Shown here one piece after another: positions 24,752-33,605 of a DNA stretch of 64,000 bases. Source of the stretch: Vibrio profundi (GTDB taxonomy: Bacteria > Pseudomonadota > Gammaproteobacteria > Enterobacterales > Vibrionaceae); the NCBI RefSeq assembly GCF_005281835.1, contig NZ_RZIS01000007.1, forward strand, positions 124,001 to 188,000. The letters run 5' to 3'. A program made the translations under genes and the position numbers. The notes beneath the pieces are model-generated. The model saw only the letters and a list, made by a program, of their open reading frames with translations. It was not told where the DNA came from and ran no database searches. Every line of letters starts with the position of its first letter. The first letter of the stretch is position 1.

Positions 24752-25381
24752 ATGATTGGTCTAGTCGGACGTAAAGTGGGTATGACCCGCGTATTTACTG
24801 AAGAAGGCGTTTCTATCCCAGTAACTGTTGTTGAGGTTGAAGCGAACCGTATTTCTCAAGTTAAAACTCTAGAGAACGACGGCTACGCAGCAATCCAAGT
24901 AACTACTGGTGCTAAGAAAGCTAACCGTGTAACTAAGCCTGAAGCTGGTCACTTTGCGAAAGCAGGTGTTGAAGCAGGCCGCGGTCTTTGGGAATTCCGT
25001 TTAGAAAACGGTGAAGAGTTTGAAGTTGGCGCTGAGCTAAACGTAGAACTTTTCAATGAAATTAAAAAAGTAGACGTTACTGGTACATCTAAAGGTAAAG
25101 GCTTCCAAGGCGCTGTTAAGCGTTGGAACTTCTCTACTCAAGATATGACTCACGGTAACTCTTTGTCTCACCGTGCACCGGGTTCAATTGGCCAATGTCA
25201 AACTCCAGGTCGCGTGTTTAAAGGCAAGAAAATGGCAGGTCACATGGGTGCTGAGCGTGTAACGACTCAAAACCTAGAGATCGTACGTGTTGACGCTGAG
25301 CGCAATCTGCTTCTTATTAAAGGTGCAGTACCAGGCTCAACAGGCGGCAACGTGATCGTAAAACCTGCTGTTAAAGCATAA
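24752..25381 (+). CDS. rplC: 50S ribosomal protein L3
   Basis: 209 residues, MIGLVGRKVGMTRVF. An early assembly protein near the peptidyl transferase centre. The long loop GNSLSHRAPGSIGQCQTPGR reaches the active site and contains the Gln methylated by PrmB in E. coli. SD GGGAGAT; 14 bases after rpsJ. Confidence 0.98.
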   Translation: MIGLVGRKVGMTRVFTEEGVSIPVTVVEVEANRISQVKTLENDGYAAIQVTTGAKKANRVTKPEAGHFAKAGVEAGRGLWEFRLENGEEFEVGAELNVELFNEIKKVDVTGTSKGKGFQGAVKRWNFSTQDMTHGNSLSHRAPGSIGQCQTPGRVFKGKKMAGHMGAERVTTQNLEIVRVDAERNLLLIKGAVPGSTGGNVIVKPAVKA

Positions 25382-25397
25382 CGTCTAGGAGTAAGTA

Positions 25398-26000
25398 ATG
25401 GAATTGATGGTTAAAGGTGCTGATGCACTAACTGTTTCCGAGACTACTTTCGGACGTGACTTTAACGAAGCTCTTGTACACCAAGTAGTTGTTGCATACG
25501 CAGCAGGTGCTCGTCAAGGTACTCGTGCTCAAAAGACTCGTTCTGAAGTATCAGGCGGCGGTGCTAAGCCATGGCGCCAAAAAGGTACTGGCCGTGCACG
25601 TGCTGGTACAATTCGTAGCCCAATCTGGCGTACAGGTGGTGTTACTTTTGCTGCGAAACCACAAGATCACAGCCAAAAAGTAAACAAAAAAATGTACCGC
25701 GGTGCTATGAAGAGCATTCTTTCTGAGTTGATTCGTCAAGAGCGTCTAATCGTTGTTGATAACTTCTCTGTAGAAGCACCAAAAACAAAAGAACTTGTAG
25801 CTAAGCTTAAAGAGCTTGAGCTAAGCGACGTTCTGATTGTAACTGGCGAAGTAGATGAAAATCTATTCTTAGCTGCTCGTAACCTATACAAAGTTGATGC
25901 ACGTGATGTTGCTGGTGTTGATCCAGTTTCTCTAATCGCATTCGACAAGGTTCTAATGACTGCTGACGCAGTTAAGCAAGTTGAGGAGATGCTAGCATGA
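25398..26000 (+). CDS. rplD: 50S ribosomal protein L4
   Basis: 200 residues. A globular RNA-binding domain plus an extended arm, ARQGTRAQKTRSEVSGGGAK, lining the exit tunnel where macrolide-resistance changes occur; no deletion in the GGGAKPWRQKGTGRAR segment is seen. In E. coli this protein is the autogenous regulator of the S10 operon. It overlaps rplW by 4 bases. Confidence 0.98.
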   Translation: MELMVKGADALTVSETTFGRDFNEALVHQVVVAYAAGARQGTRAQKTRSEVSGGGAKPWRQKGTGRARAGTIRSPIWRTGGVTFAAKPQDHSQKVNKKMYRGAMKSILSELIRQERLIVVDNFSVEAPKTKELVAKLKELELSDVLIVTGEVDENLFLAARNLYKVDARDVAGVDPVSLIAFDKVLMTADAVKQVEEMLA

Positions 26001-26299
26001 TCACTGAAGAACGTATCTTAAAAGTTCTACGTGCTCCGCACATCTCTGAAAAAGCAACTATGGCAGCTGAGAAAGCGAACACTATCGTTTTCAAAGTAGC
26101 TAAAGATGCAACTAAGAAAGAGATCAAAGCAGCTGTAGAAAAGCTATTTGAAGTTGAAGTTAAGTCTGTAAATACTCTTGTTCAAAAGGGTAAGACCAAG
26201 CGTCAAGGTATGCGTGAAGGCCGTCGTTCAGACGTTAAGAAAGCCTACGTTACTTTGAAAGAAGGTCAAGATCTTGACTTCGTTGGCGGCGCGGAATAA
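25997..26299 (+). CDS. rplW: 50S ribosomal protein L23
   Basis: 100 residues, start overlapping the rplD stop (ATGA). It lies at the polypeptide exit and forms the docking site for trigger factor and SRP; EVEVKSVNTL and the basic loop KGKTKRQGMREGRR are visible. Confidence 0.98.
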   Translation: MITEERILKVLRAPHISEKATMAAEKANTIVFKVAKDATKKEIKAAVEKLFEVEVKSVNTLVQKGKTKRQGMREGRRSDVKKAYVTLKEGQDLDFVGGAE

Positions 26300-26314
26300 C
26301 AGGAGTAGTTAAAA

Positions 26315-27139
<825 letters not shown>

Positions 27140-27158
27140 TCTATAAAGAGGAATCGCC

Positions 27159-27437
27159 ATGCCACGTTCTCTCAAGAAAGGTCCTTTTATTGACCTACAC
27201 TTGCTGAAGAAGGTAGAGAAAGCGGTGGAAAGCGGAGACAAAAAGCCTATTAAGACTTGGTCCCGTCGCTCAATGATCATCCCAACAATGATTGGTTTGA
27301 CCATCGCTGTCCATAATGGTCGTCAGCACGTACCAGTATTCGTTACCGAAGAAATGATCGGTCACAAACTGGGCGAATTTGCACCAACTCGTACTTATCG
27401 CGGTCATGCTGCAGATAAGAAAGCTAAGAAGAAGTAA
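27159..27437 (+). CDS. rpsS: 30S ribosomal protein S19
   Basis: 92 residues, MPRSLKKGPFIDLHLLKKV. It binds the 30S head next to S13 near the A site and bridge B1a. SD AAGAGG. Confidence 0.98.
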   Translation: MPRSLKKGPFIDLHLLKKVEKAVESGDKKPIKTWSRRSMIIPTMIGLTIAVHNGRQHVPVFVTEEMIGHKLGEFAPTRTYRGHAADKKAKKK

Positions 27438-27447
27438 GGAGTAGATG

Positions 27448-27780
27448 ATGGAAGCTTTAGCTAAACATAACTTTGCTCGTATTTCTCCACAGAAAGCTCG
27501 CTTAGTTGCAGACCAAATTCGCGGTAAGTCGGTAGACCAAGCTCTAGAAATCCTAACTTTCAGCAACAAAAAAGCTGCTGTTTTAGTTAAGAAGGTTCTT
27601 GAGTCAGCTATCGCTAACGCGGAACATAACGAAGGTGCAGATATCGACGATCTAAATGTCGCTAAAATCTTCGTAGATGAGGGCCCTATCATGAAGCGTA
27701 TTATGCCTCGTGCTAAAGGTCGTGCGGATCGTATCTTGAAGCGTTCAAGCCACATCACTATTGTTGTAGCAGATCGCTAA
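27448..27780 (+). CDS. rplV: 50S ribosomal protein L22
   Basis: 110 residues (MEALAKHNFARISPQKARLV). Two tandem ATGs exist (27445, 27448); the second is preferred because it lies 6 bases from AAGGAG and gives the family N-terminus. The long beta-hairpin (about 80-100, IMKRIMPRAKGRADRI) lines the exit tunnel constriction. Its hairpin shows no macrolide-resistance-type deletion. Confidence 0.96.
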   Translation: MEALAKHNFARISPQKARLVADQIRGKSVDQALEILTFSNKKAAVLVKKVLESAIANAEHNEGADIDDLNVAKIFVDEGPIMKRIMPRAKGRADRILKRSSHITIVVADR

Positions 27781-27798
27781 AGACTAGGAGAGTAAGCA

Positions 27799-28497
27799 AT
27801 GGGTCAGAAAGTACATCCTAATGGTATTCGTCTTGGCATCGTTAAGCCTTGGAATGCTACATGGTTTGCTAATACCAAAGATTTCGCTGACAACCTAGAC
27901 GGCGACTTCAAGGTACGTCAGTTCCTTACAAAGGAACTACAAAAAGCATCACTATCTCGTATCGTTATCGAGCGTCCAGCTAAGAGCATCCGTGTGACTA
28001 TTCACACTGCTCGTCCTGGCGTTGTTATCGGTAAGAAAGGTGAAGACGTTGAGAAGCTACGCGCAGCTGTAGCTAAAATCGCAGGTGTACCAGCGCAGAT
28101 TAACATCGCTGAAGTACGTAAGCCTGAGTTAGATGGTCAGCTTGTAGCTGATAGCATCGCGTCTCAACTAGAGCGTCGTGTTATGTTCCGTCGTGCTATG
28201 AAGCGCGCAGTACAAAACGCAATGCGTCTAGGCGCTAAAGGTATCAAAGTGGAAGTAAGTGGTCGTCTAGGCGGCGCTGAAATCGCACGTTCTGAGTGGT
28301 ACCGTGAAGGCCGTGTGCCTCTACACACTCTACGTGCAGACATTGATTACGCAACTTCTTCGGCTCACACTCAATACGGTGTGATCGGCATTAAAGTTTG
28401 GATCTTCAAAGGTGAGATTCTAGGCGGTATGCCAGCTGCTAACGCAGTAGAGCCTAAAGGCGATAAGCCTAAGAAGCAGCGTAAAGGCCGTAAGTAA
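27799..28497 (+). CDS. rpsC: 30S ribosomal protein S3
   Basis: 232 residues. A KH-2 domain with GVVIGKKGEDVEKL (GxxG loop) is followed by a C-terminal S3 domain. It forms part of the mRNA entry tunnel and helicase activity with S4 and S5. The C-terminus is basic. Confidence 0.98.
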   Translation: MGQKVHPNGIRLGIVKPWNATWFANTKDFADNLDGDFKVRQFLTKELQKASLSRIVIERPAKSIRVTIHTARPGVVIGKKGEDVEKLRAAVAKIAGVPAQINIAEVRKPELDGQLVADSIASQLERRVMFRRAMKRAVQNAMRLGAKGIKVEVSGRLGGAEIARSEWYREGRVPLHTLRADIDYATSSAHTQYGVIGIKVWIFKGEILGGMPAANAVEPKGDKPKKQRKGRK

Positions 28498-28508
28498 GGA
28501 GTCGAACG

Positions 28509-28919
28509 ATGCTACAACCAAAACGTACTAAGTTCCGCAAGGTTCAGACTGGTCGTAACCGTGGTCTAGCTAAAGGTACTGAAGTGAGCTTCGGCGAATT
28601 CGGTCTTAAAGCTGTAGGCCGTGGCCGTATCACTGCTCGTCAAATCGAAGCGGCACGTCGTGCTATGACGCGTCACATCAAGCGTCAAGGTCAAATCTGG
28701 ATTCGTATTTTCCCAGACAAACCGATTACTGAAAAACCTCTTGAAGTTCGTCAAGGTAAAGGTAAAGGTAACGTTGAGTACTGGGTAGCACAAATCCAAC
28801 CTGGTAAGGTTATGTACGAAATGAATGGCGTACCTGAAGAGTTGGCACGTGAAGCGTTCCGCCTAGCGGCACGTAAACTGCCTGTTAAAACTACTTTTGT
28901 AACTAAGCAGGTGATGTGA
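28509..28919 (+). CDS. rplP: 50S ribosomal protein L16
   Basis: 136 residues, MLQPKRTKFRKVQTGRNRG. A late assembly protein that positions A-site tRNA. The segment MTRHIKRQGQIWIRIFPDKP contains the Arg hydroxylated by YcfD in E. coli. The stop overlaps the rpmC start (TGATG). Confidence 0.98.
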   Translation: MLQPKRTKFRKVQTGRNRGLAKGTEVSFGEFGLKAVGRGRITARQIEAARRAMTRHIKRQGQIWIRIFPDKPITEKPLEVRQGKGKGNVEYWVAQIQPGKVMYEMNGVPEELAREAFRLAARKLPVKTTFVTKQVM

Positions 28920-29110
28920 TGAAAGCACAAGATCTACGCGAAAAGAACGTTGAAGAGCTTAACGCTGAGCTTTTGAATTTGCTACGTGAACAGTTCAACT
29001 TGCGCATGCAAGCTGCAACTGGTCAACTACAGCAAACTCATACTCTAAAAGCTGTACGCCGTGATATCGCACGTGTGAAAACTGTTTTGACTGAAAAGGC
29101 AGGCGCATAA
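28919..29110 (+). CDS. rpmC: 50S ribosomal protein L29
   Basis: 63 residues from ATG 28919 (MKAQDLREKNVEELNAELL), overlapping the rplP stop by one base. An in-frame GTG one codon earlier is rejected on family grounds. Two-helix protein beside L23 at the tunnel exit. Confidence 0.96.
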   Translation: MKAQDLREKNVEELNAELLNLLREQFNLRMQAATGQLQQTHTLKAVRRDIARVKTVLTEKAGA

Positions 29111-29364
29111 TGAGCGAAACTAACCGCATCCAGCAAGGTCGTGTTGTAAGTGACAAGATGGACAAGTCTATCGTTGTTGCTATCGAACGTACTGTAAAAC
29201 ACCCAATTTACGGTAAATACGTTAAGCGCACGACTAAAGTACACGCACACGATGAAGACAACGTTTGTGGCCTAGGCGACAAAGTTGAAATCGCAGAGTG
29301 TCGTCCTCTGTCTAAGACTAAGTCTTGGACATTGGTTAAAGTTATAGCAAAAGCGAAGATTTAA
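29110..29364 (+). CDS. rpsQ: 30S ribosomal protein S17
   Basis: 84 residues, OB fold with GRVVSDKMDKSIVVAIERTV. It binds 16S helix 11/20 early in assembly. The start overlaps the rpmC stop (TAATG). Last gene of the S10 operon; a strong terminator follows 21 bases later. Confidence 0.98.
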   Translation: MSETNRIQQGRVVSDKMDKSIVVAIERTVKHPIYGKYVKRTTKVHAHDEDNVCGLGDKVEIAECRPLSKTKSWTLVKVIAKAKI

Positions 29365-29385
29365 TCTTTGTAATTCTATAGCTTT

Positions 29386-29426
29386 CAAGCGGCTCCAAAA
29401 TTTTTTTTGGGGCCGCTTGTTTTTTG
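29386..29426 (+). terminator. Strong terminator at the S10/spc junction
   Basis: A 15-bp stem, CAAGCGGCTCCAAAA (29386-29400) with TTTTGGGGCCGCTTG (29405-29419), has one G-U pair and loop TTTT. It is followed by TTTTTT (29420-29425). It separates S10 from spc transcription more completely than expected for this cluster. Confidence 0.9.
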
Positions 29427-29445
29427 TCTACCCAATTTAAAAAAA

Positions 29446-29465
29446 GGGTGGTACAATTCGCGTCC
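29446..29465 (+). promoter_or_regulatory. spc operon promoter
   Basis: Extended -10 TG-G-TACAAT (-10 at 29452-29457) with no good -35, followed by TC and GCGTCCC. The GCGTCCC discriminator is shared with the str promoter. About 65 bases of leader precede rplN. Confidence 0.6.
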
Positions 29466-29526
29466 CTTTTAAAGAGGCAGCCCGACCCGAGAGGGTCTAG
29501 TTTTAATATTTAGCGGAGCACTAACA

Positions 29527-29898
29527 ATGATCCAGATGCAAAGTACACTTGACGCAGCAGATAACTCTGGCGCGCGCAAGGTAATGTGTATTAAGGTTCT
29601 GGGTGGCTCTCACCGCCGTTATGCACATATCGGTGACATCATCAAAGTTACAGTTAAGGAAGCAATTCCTCGCGGTAAAGTAAAAAAAGGTGATGTTCTG
29701 AAGGCGGTAGTAGTGCGCACCCGTAAAGGCGTTCGTCGCCCAGACGGTTCTGTCATTCGCTTCGACAGTAATGCTTGTGTATTGTTAAACGACACTACTG
29801 AGCAACCAGTCGGCACACGTATCTTTGGTCCTGTGACTCGTGAACTTCGTAACGCGAAATTCATGAAAATTGTGTCACTAGCACCTGAAGTTCTGTAA
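29527..29898 (+). CDS. rplN: 50S ribosomal protein L14
   Basis: 123 residues, MIQMQSTLDAADNSGARKVMC. It lies on the subunit interface (bridge B5/B8) and is the binding site of the silencing factor RsfS. First gene of the spc operon, which runs to rpmJ. Confidence 0.98.
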   Translation: MIQMQSTLDAADNSGARKVMCIKVLGGSHRRYAHIGDIIKVTVKEAIPRGKVKKGDVLKAVVVRTRKGVRRPDGSVIRFDSNACVLLNDTTEQPVGTRIFGPVTRELRNAKFMKIVSLAPEVL

Positions 29899-29909
29899 GG
29901 AGCGGCAAC

Positions 29910-30227
29910 ATGGCAGCTAAAATCCGTCGTAATGACGAAGTAATCATTCTTGCTGGTAAAGATAAAGGCAAGAAAGGTAAGGTAACTAAGGTTCTGACAA
30001 CTGGTAAAGTTATCGTTGAAGGTATCAACCTTGTTAAGAAACACCAAAAGCCGGTTCCGGCTCTAGGTCAACAGGGTGGCATCGTTGAACAAGAAGCAGC
30101 TATTGATGCTTCTAACGTTGCAATCTTTAACGCGGCTACTGGTAAAGCAGACCGCATCGGTTTCCGTATTGAAGATGGTAAGAAAGTTCGTTTCTTTAAA
30201 TCTAACGGCGAAATCGTTTCTAACTAA
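29910..30227 (+). CDS. rplX: 50S ribosomal protein L24
   Basis: 105 residues. KOW motif (EVIILAGKDKGKKGKVTKV) near the N-terminus. An assembly initiator for the 50S subunit located near the exit tunnel. SD AAGGAG. Confidence 0.98.
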   Translation: MAAKIRRNDEVIILAGKDKGKKGKVTKVLTTGKVIVEGINLVKKHQKPVPALGQQGGIVEQEAAIDASNVAIFNAATGKADRIGFRIEDGKKVRFFKSNGEIVSN

Positions 30228-30251
30228 TTAGAAGTAATTTGGAGTTCTACT

Positions 30252-30791
30252 ATGGCGAAACTGCATGATTACTACAAGTCGTCTGTAGTCGCTGAGCTTA
30301 CCAAAGAGTTCAGCTACACAAGCGTCATGCAAGTCCCTAGGATTGAGAAAATCACCCTAAACATGGGCGTTGGTGAAGCAATCAACGATAAGAAACTGCT
30401 AGAAAACGCAGCAGCTGATATGGCAACGATCTCTGGTCAAAAGCCTCTTATCACTAAAGCGCGTAAATCTGTAGCTGGTTTCAAAATTCGTGAAGGCTAC
30501 CCAATTGGTTGTAAAGTAACCTTGCGTGGTGAGCGCATGTGGGAATTTTTAGAGCGTTTAATCTCTATCGCACTTCCACGTGTACGTGATTTCCGTGGTG
30601 TTAGCGCTAAGTCTTTTGACGGTCGCGGTAACTACAGCATGGGCGTTCGCGAGCAAATCATCTTTCCGGAAATCGACTACGATAAAGTCGATCGTGTCCG
30701 CGGTCTTGATATCACTATCACGACGACTGCTGGTTCCGATGAGGAAGGCCGTGCTCTGCTGGCTGCCTTTAACTTCCCATTCCGTAAGTAA
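30252..30791 (+). CDS. rplE: 50S ribosomal protein L5
   Basis: 179 residues. Binds 5S rRNA in the central protuberance with L18 and contacts P-site tRNA; MGVGEAINDKKLLENAA and GVREQIIFPEIDYDK are conserved. In E. coli, S8 represses the spc operon by binding mRNA at the rplX-rplE boundary. A 24-base boundary exists here but the S8 fold was not verified. Confidence 0.98.
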   Translation: MAKLHDYYKSSVVAELTKEFSYTSVMQVPRIEKITLNMGVGEAINDKKLLENAAADMATISGQKPLITKARKSVAGFKIREGYPIGCKVTLRGERMWEFLERLISIALPRVRDFRGVSAKSFDGRGNYSMGVREQIIFPEIDYDKVDRVRGLDITITTTAGSDEEGRALLAAFNFPFRK

Positions 30792-30808
30792 GGTGTAGGG
30801 TTACTGTT

Positions 30809-31114
30809 ATGGCTAAACAATCAATGAAAGCACGTGAAGCTAAACGTGCGAAACTAGTAGCTAAGTTCGCTGAAAAGCGTGCTGCGCTAAAAGTTATCAT
30901 TAGCGATGTAAACGCATCTGAAGAAGATCGTTGGAATGCGGTTCTTAAACTGCAATCTCTTCCACGTGATTCAAGTGCATCACGTCAGCGCAACCGTTGC
31001 AACCAAACTGGTCGTCCACACGGTTACCTACGTAAGTTCGGTCTAAGCCGTATTAAGGTTCGTGAAGCTTGCATGAAAGGCGAGATTCCGGGTCTTCGTA
31101 AGGCTAGCTGGTAA
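30809..31114 (+). CDS. rpsN: 30S ribosomal protein S14 (zinc-free type)
   Basis: 101 residues, the long C-minus form without the paired CxxC zinc ribbon. The RNA-binding segment RQRNRCNQTGRPHGYLRKFG is present. Located in the 30S head. A zinc-independent S14 fits an organism that also carries Zur-controlled zinc uptake. Confidence 0.97.
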   Translation: MAKQSMKAREAKRAKLVAKFAEKRAALKVIISDVNASEEDRWNAVLKLQSLPRDSSASRQRNRCNQTGRPHGYLRKFGLSRIKVREACMKGEIPGLRKASW

Positions 31115-31143
31115 TTGCCACTTAATCATTTGGAGTAAATCTT

Positions 31144-31536
31144 ATGAGCATGCAAGATCCGATTTCGGATATGCTGACCCGCGTTCGTAACGGTCAGGCA
31201 GCAAACAAAGTTGCTGTAAAAATGCCTTCTTCAAAGCTTAAAGTTGCAATTGCTGCATTGCTTAAAGCTGAAGGTTACATCGTTGACTTCGCTGTTGAAG
31301 GCGAAGCAAAACCTGAGCTAGAAGTTACTCTTAAGTACTTCCAAGCTAAACCTGTAATCGAGCAAATCAAACGTGTATCACGTCCTGGTCTAAGAGTTTA
31401 TAAAAATAAAGACTCTTTACCAACTGTGATGGGCGGTCTTGGTATTGCTGTTGTTTCCACTTCCAAAGGTCTTATGTCTGACCGTGCTGCTCGCAAAGCA
31501 GGTCTTGGTGGTGAAATCATCTGTTACGTAGCTTAA
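31144..31536 (+). CDS. rpsH: 30S ribosomal protein S8
   Basis: 130 residues, MSMQDPISDMLTRVRNGQAA. Central-domain assembly protein binding 16S helix 21; in E. coli also the autogenous repressor of spc. The C-terminal STSKGLMSDRAARKAGLGGE motif is intact. Confidence 0.98.
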   Translation: MSMQDPISDMLTRVRNGQAANKVAVKMPSSKLKVAIAALLKAEGYIVDFAVEGEAKPELEVTLKYFQAKPVIEQIKRVSRPGLRVYKNKDSLPTVMGGLGIAVVSTSKGLMSDRAARKAGLGGEIICYVA

Positions 31537-31549
31537 TAAGGAGTAGACT

Positions 31550-32083
31550 ATGTCTCGTGTTGCTAAAGCACCTGTCGCTATTCCAGCTGGCGTAGAGGTG
31601 AAACTAAACGGCCAAGAAATCACTGTAAAAGGTGGTAAAGGTGAGCTAACTCGCGTTCTTAACGGCGCAGTAGTGATTGCACAGGAAGAAAACAACCTAA
31701 CTTTCGGTCCGAAAGAAGGTGTTGCTAACGCATGGGCACAAGCTGGTACAGCTCGCGCACTAGTTAACAACATGGTTGTTGGTGTTACTCAGGGCTTCAC
31801 TAAGAAATTAGTGCTTAAAGGTGTAGGTTACCGTGCTGCTATGAAAGGCAACGCTGTAGGTCTAACACTTGGCTTTTCTCACCCAGTAGAGCACGCTCTA
31901 CCTGAAGGTATTAAAGCTGAATGCCCTAGCCAAACTGAGATCATTATTACTGGTTGTGATAAGCAACTAGTTGGTCAAGTTGCGGCTGACATTCGTTCTT
32001 ACCGCGAACCTGAGCCTTACAAAGGTAAAGGTGTTCGTTACGCAGATGAAAATGTGCGTACTAAAGAAGCTAAGAAGAAGTAA
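31550..32083 (+). CDS. rplF: 50S ribosomal protein L6
   Basis: 177 residues, two tandem alpha/beta domains. Located near the sarcin-ricin loop at the factor-binding site. The C-terminal EPYKGKGVRYADENV motif is typical. Confidence 0.98.
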   Translation: MSRVAKAPVAIPAGVEVKLNGQEITVKGGKGELTRVLNGAVVIAQEENNLTFGPKEGVANAWAQAGTARALVNNMVVGVTQGFTKKLVLKGVGYRAAMKGNAVGLTLGFSHPVEHALPEGIKAECPSQTEIIITGCDKQLVGQVAADIRSYREPEPYKGKGVRYADENVRTKEAKKK

Positions 32084-32092
32084 GGTATCACT

Positions 32093-32446
32093 ATGGATAA
32101 GAAAGCATCTCGCATCCGTCGTGCTACACGTGCACGTCGTAAGATTGCAGAACTTGGTGCAACTCGCCTGGTAGTACACCGTACTCCTCGCCACGTTTAC
32201 GCACAAGTTATCGCGGCAAACGGCTCTGAGGTTATCGCAGCTGCTTCTACTGTAGAAAAAGCGATCCGTGAGCAAGTTAAGAATACTGGTAACGTTGACG
32301 CTGCTAAAGCTGTAGGTAAAGCTATTGCTGAGCGCGCTATCGAAAAAGGCATCTCTGATGTAGCTTTCGATCGTTCTGGTTTCCAATACCACGGTCGAGT
32401 AGCGGCACTAGCAGATTCTGCTCGTGAAGCTGGTCTGAAATTCTAA
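32093..32446 (+). CDS. rplR: 50S ribosomal protein L18
   Basis: 117 residues. Binds 5S rRNA with L5; basic N-terminus (MDKKASRIRRATRARRKI) and conserved RSGFQYHGRVAALADSAREA near the C-terminus. Confidence 0.98.
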   Translation: MDKKASRIRRATRARRKIAELGATRLVVHRTPRHVYAQVIAANGSEVIAAASTVEKAIREQVKNTGNVDAAKAVGKAIAERAIEKGISDVAFDRSGFQYHGRVAALADSAREAGLKF

Positions 32447-32460
32447 GGTAGGGTTGGAAG

Positions 32461-32961
32461 ATGGCTAAAGAACAACAACAAGCTAATGATTTGCAAGAAA
32501 AGCTGATCGCAGTTAACCGTGTATCTAAGACGGTTAAAGGTGGTCGAATCATGAGCTTCACTGCACTAACAGTAGTTGGTGACGGTAATGGTCGCGTAGG
32601 TTTCGGTTACGGCAAAGCTCGTGAAGTACCTGCAGCGATTCAAAAAGCAATGGAAAAAGCGCGCCGTAACATGGTTACAGTTGCGCTAAACGAAGGCACT
32701 CTTCACCACCCGGTGAAAGGTCGTCATTCGGGCTCTAAAGTTTACATGCAGCCAGCTGCAGAAGGTACAGGTGTAATTGCCGGTGGTGCAATGCGTGCTG
32801 TACTTGAAGTTGCAGGTGTACACAACGTACTATCTAAAGCATACGGTTCTACGAACCCTATCAACATCGTTCGTGCAACGATTGATGCTCTAGCTAGCAT
32901 GAAGTCACCAGAAATGGTTGCTGCTAAACGTGGTCTAACTGTTGAATCTATTTCGGAGTAA
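32461..32961 (+). CDS. rpsE: 30S ribosomal protein S5
   Basis: 166 residues. Double-stranded RNA-binding-like domain with KTVKGGRIMSFTALTVVGDG (spectinomycin loop, wild type). At the mRNA entry site with S3 and S4; role in fidelity. Confidence 0.98.
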   Translation: MAKEQQQANDLQEKLIAVNRVSKTVKGGRIMSFTALTVVGDGNGRVGFGYGKAREVPAAIQKAMEKARRNMVTVALNEGTLHHPVKGRHSGSKVYMQPAAEGTGVIAGGAMRAVLEVAGVHNVLSKAYGSTNPINIVRATIDALASMKSPEMVAAKRGLTVESISE

Positions 32962-32968
32962 GCACACG

Positions 32969-33145
32969 ATGGCAACTATTAAAGTAACTCAAACTAAAAG
33001 CTCAATTGGTCGCCTACCTAAGCACAAAGCGTGCTTGAAAGGTCTAGGCCTTCGTCGCATCAACCATACAGTAGAACTTGAAGATACTCCGTGCGTACGC
33101 GGTATGATCAACAAGGTTTACTACATGGTTAAGATTGAGGAGTAA
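32969..33145 (+). CDS. rpmD: 50S ribosomal protein L30
   Basis: 58 residues from ATG 32969 (MATIKVTQTKSSIGRLPKHK), 7 bases after the rpsE stop. A longer in-frame start inside rpsE is rejected because the family begins here and the SD CGGAG fits. Small L30 fold on the 50S body. Confidence 0.97.
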   Translation: MATIKVTQTKSSIGRLPKHKACLKGLGLRRINHTVELEDTPCVRGMINKVYYMVKIEE

Positions 33146-33150
33146 TCAGA

Positions 33151-33585
33151 ATGCGTTTGAATACTCTATCACCGGCTGCTGGCTCTAAACCTTCTAAGAA
33201 GCGTGTAGGTCGTGGTATCGGTTCTGGCCTTGGTAAAACAGGTGGCCGCGGTCACAAAGGTCAAAAGTCACGTTCTGGCGGCTCTGTTCGTCCAGGTTTC
33301 GAAGGCGGTCAAATGCCTCTGAAACAACGTCTACCTAAATTCGGTTTCACTTCTCGTAAGAGCCTAGTGTCTGCTGAAGTTCGTCTAGCTGAGCTAGCGA
33401 AGGTAACAGGTGACGTAGTTGACCTAAACAGCCTTAAAGCTGCTAACGTAATCACTAAGAACATCGAGTTCGTAAAAGTTGTTCTTTCTGGTGAACTTAG
33501 CAAAGCTGTGACTGTTAAAGGTCTACGCGTGACTAAAGGCGCTAAAGCTGCAATCGAAGCTGCAGGCGGTAAAATCGAGGAATAA
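33151..33585 (+). CDS. rplO: 50S ribosomal protein L15
   Basis: 144 residues. The Gly/Arg/Lys-rich N-terminal half threads through 23S rRNA (RVGRGIGSGLGKTGGRGHKG). A globular C-terminal domain follows. Needed for late 50S assembly. It directly precedes secY. Confidence 0.98.
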   Translation: MRLNTLSPAAGSKPSKKRVGRGIGSGLGKTGGRGHKGQKSRSGGSVRPGFEGGQMPLKQRLPKFGFTSRKSLVSAEVRLAELAKVTGDVVDLNSLKAANVITKNIEFVKVVLSGELSKAVTVKGLRVTKGAKAAIEAAGGKIEE

Positions 33586-33605
33586 TCTCGAGGAACGAGG
33601 TACAG

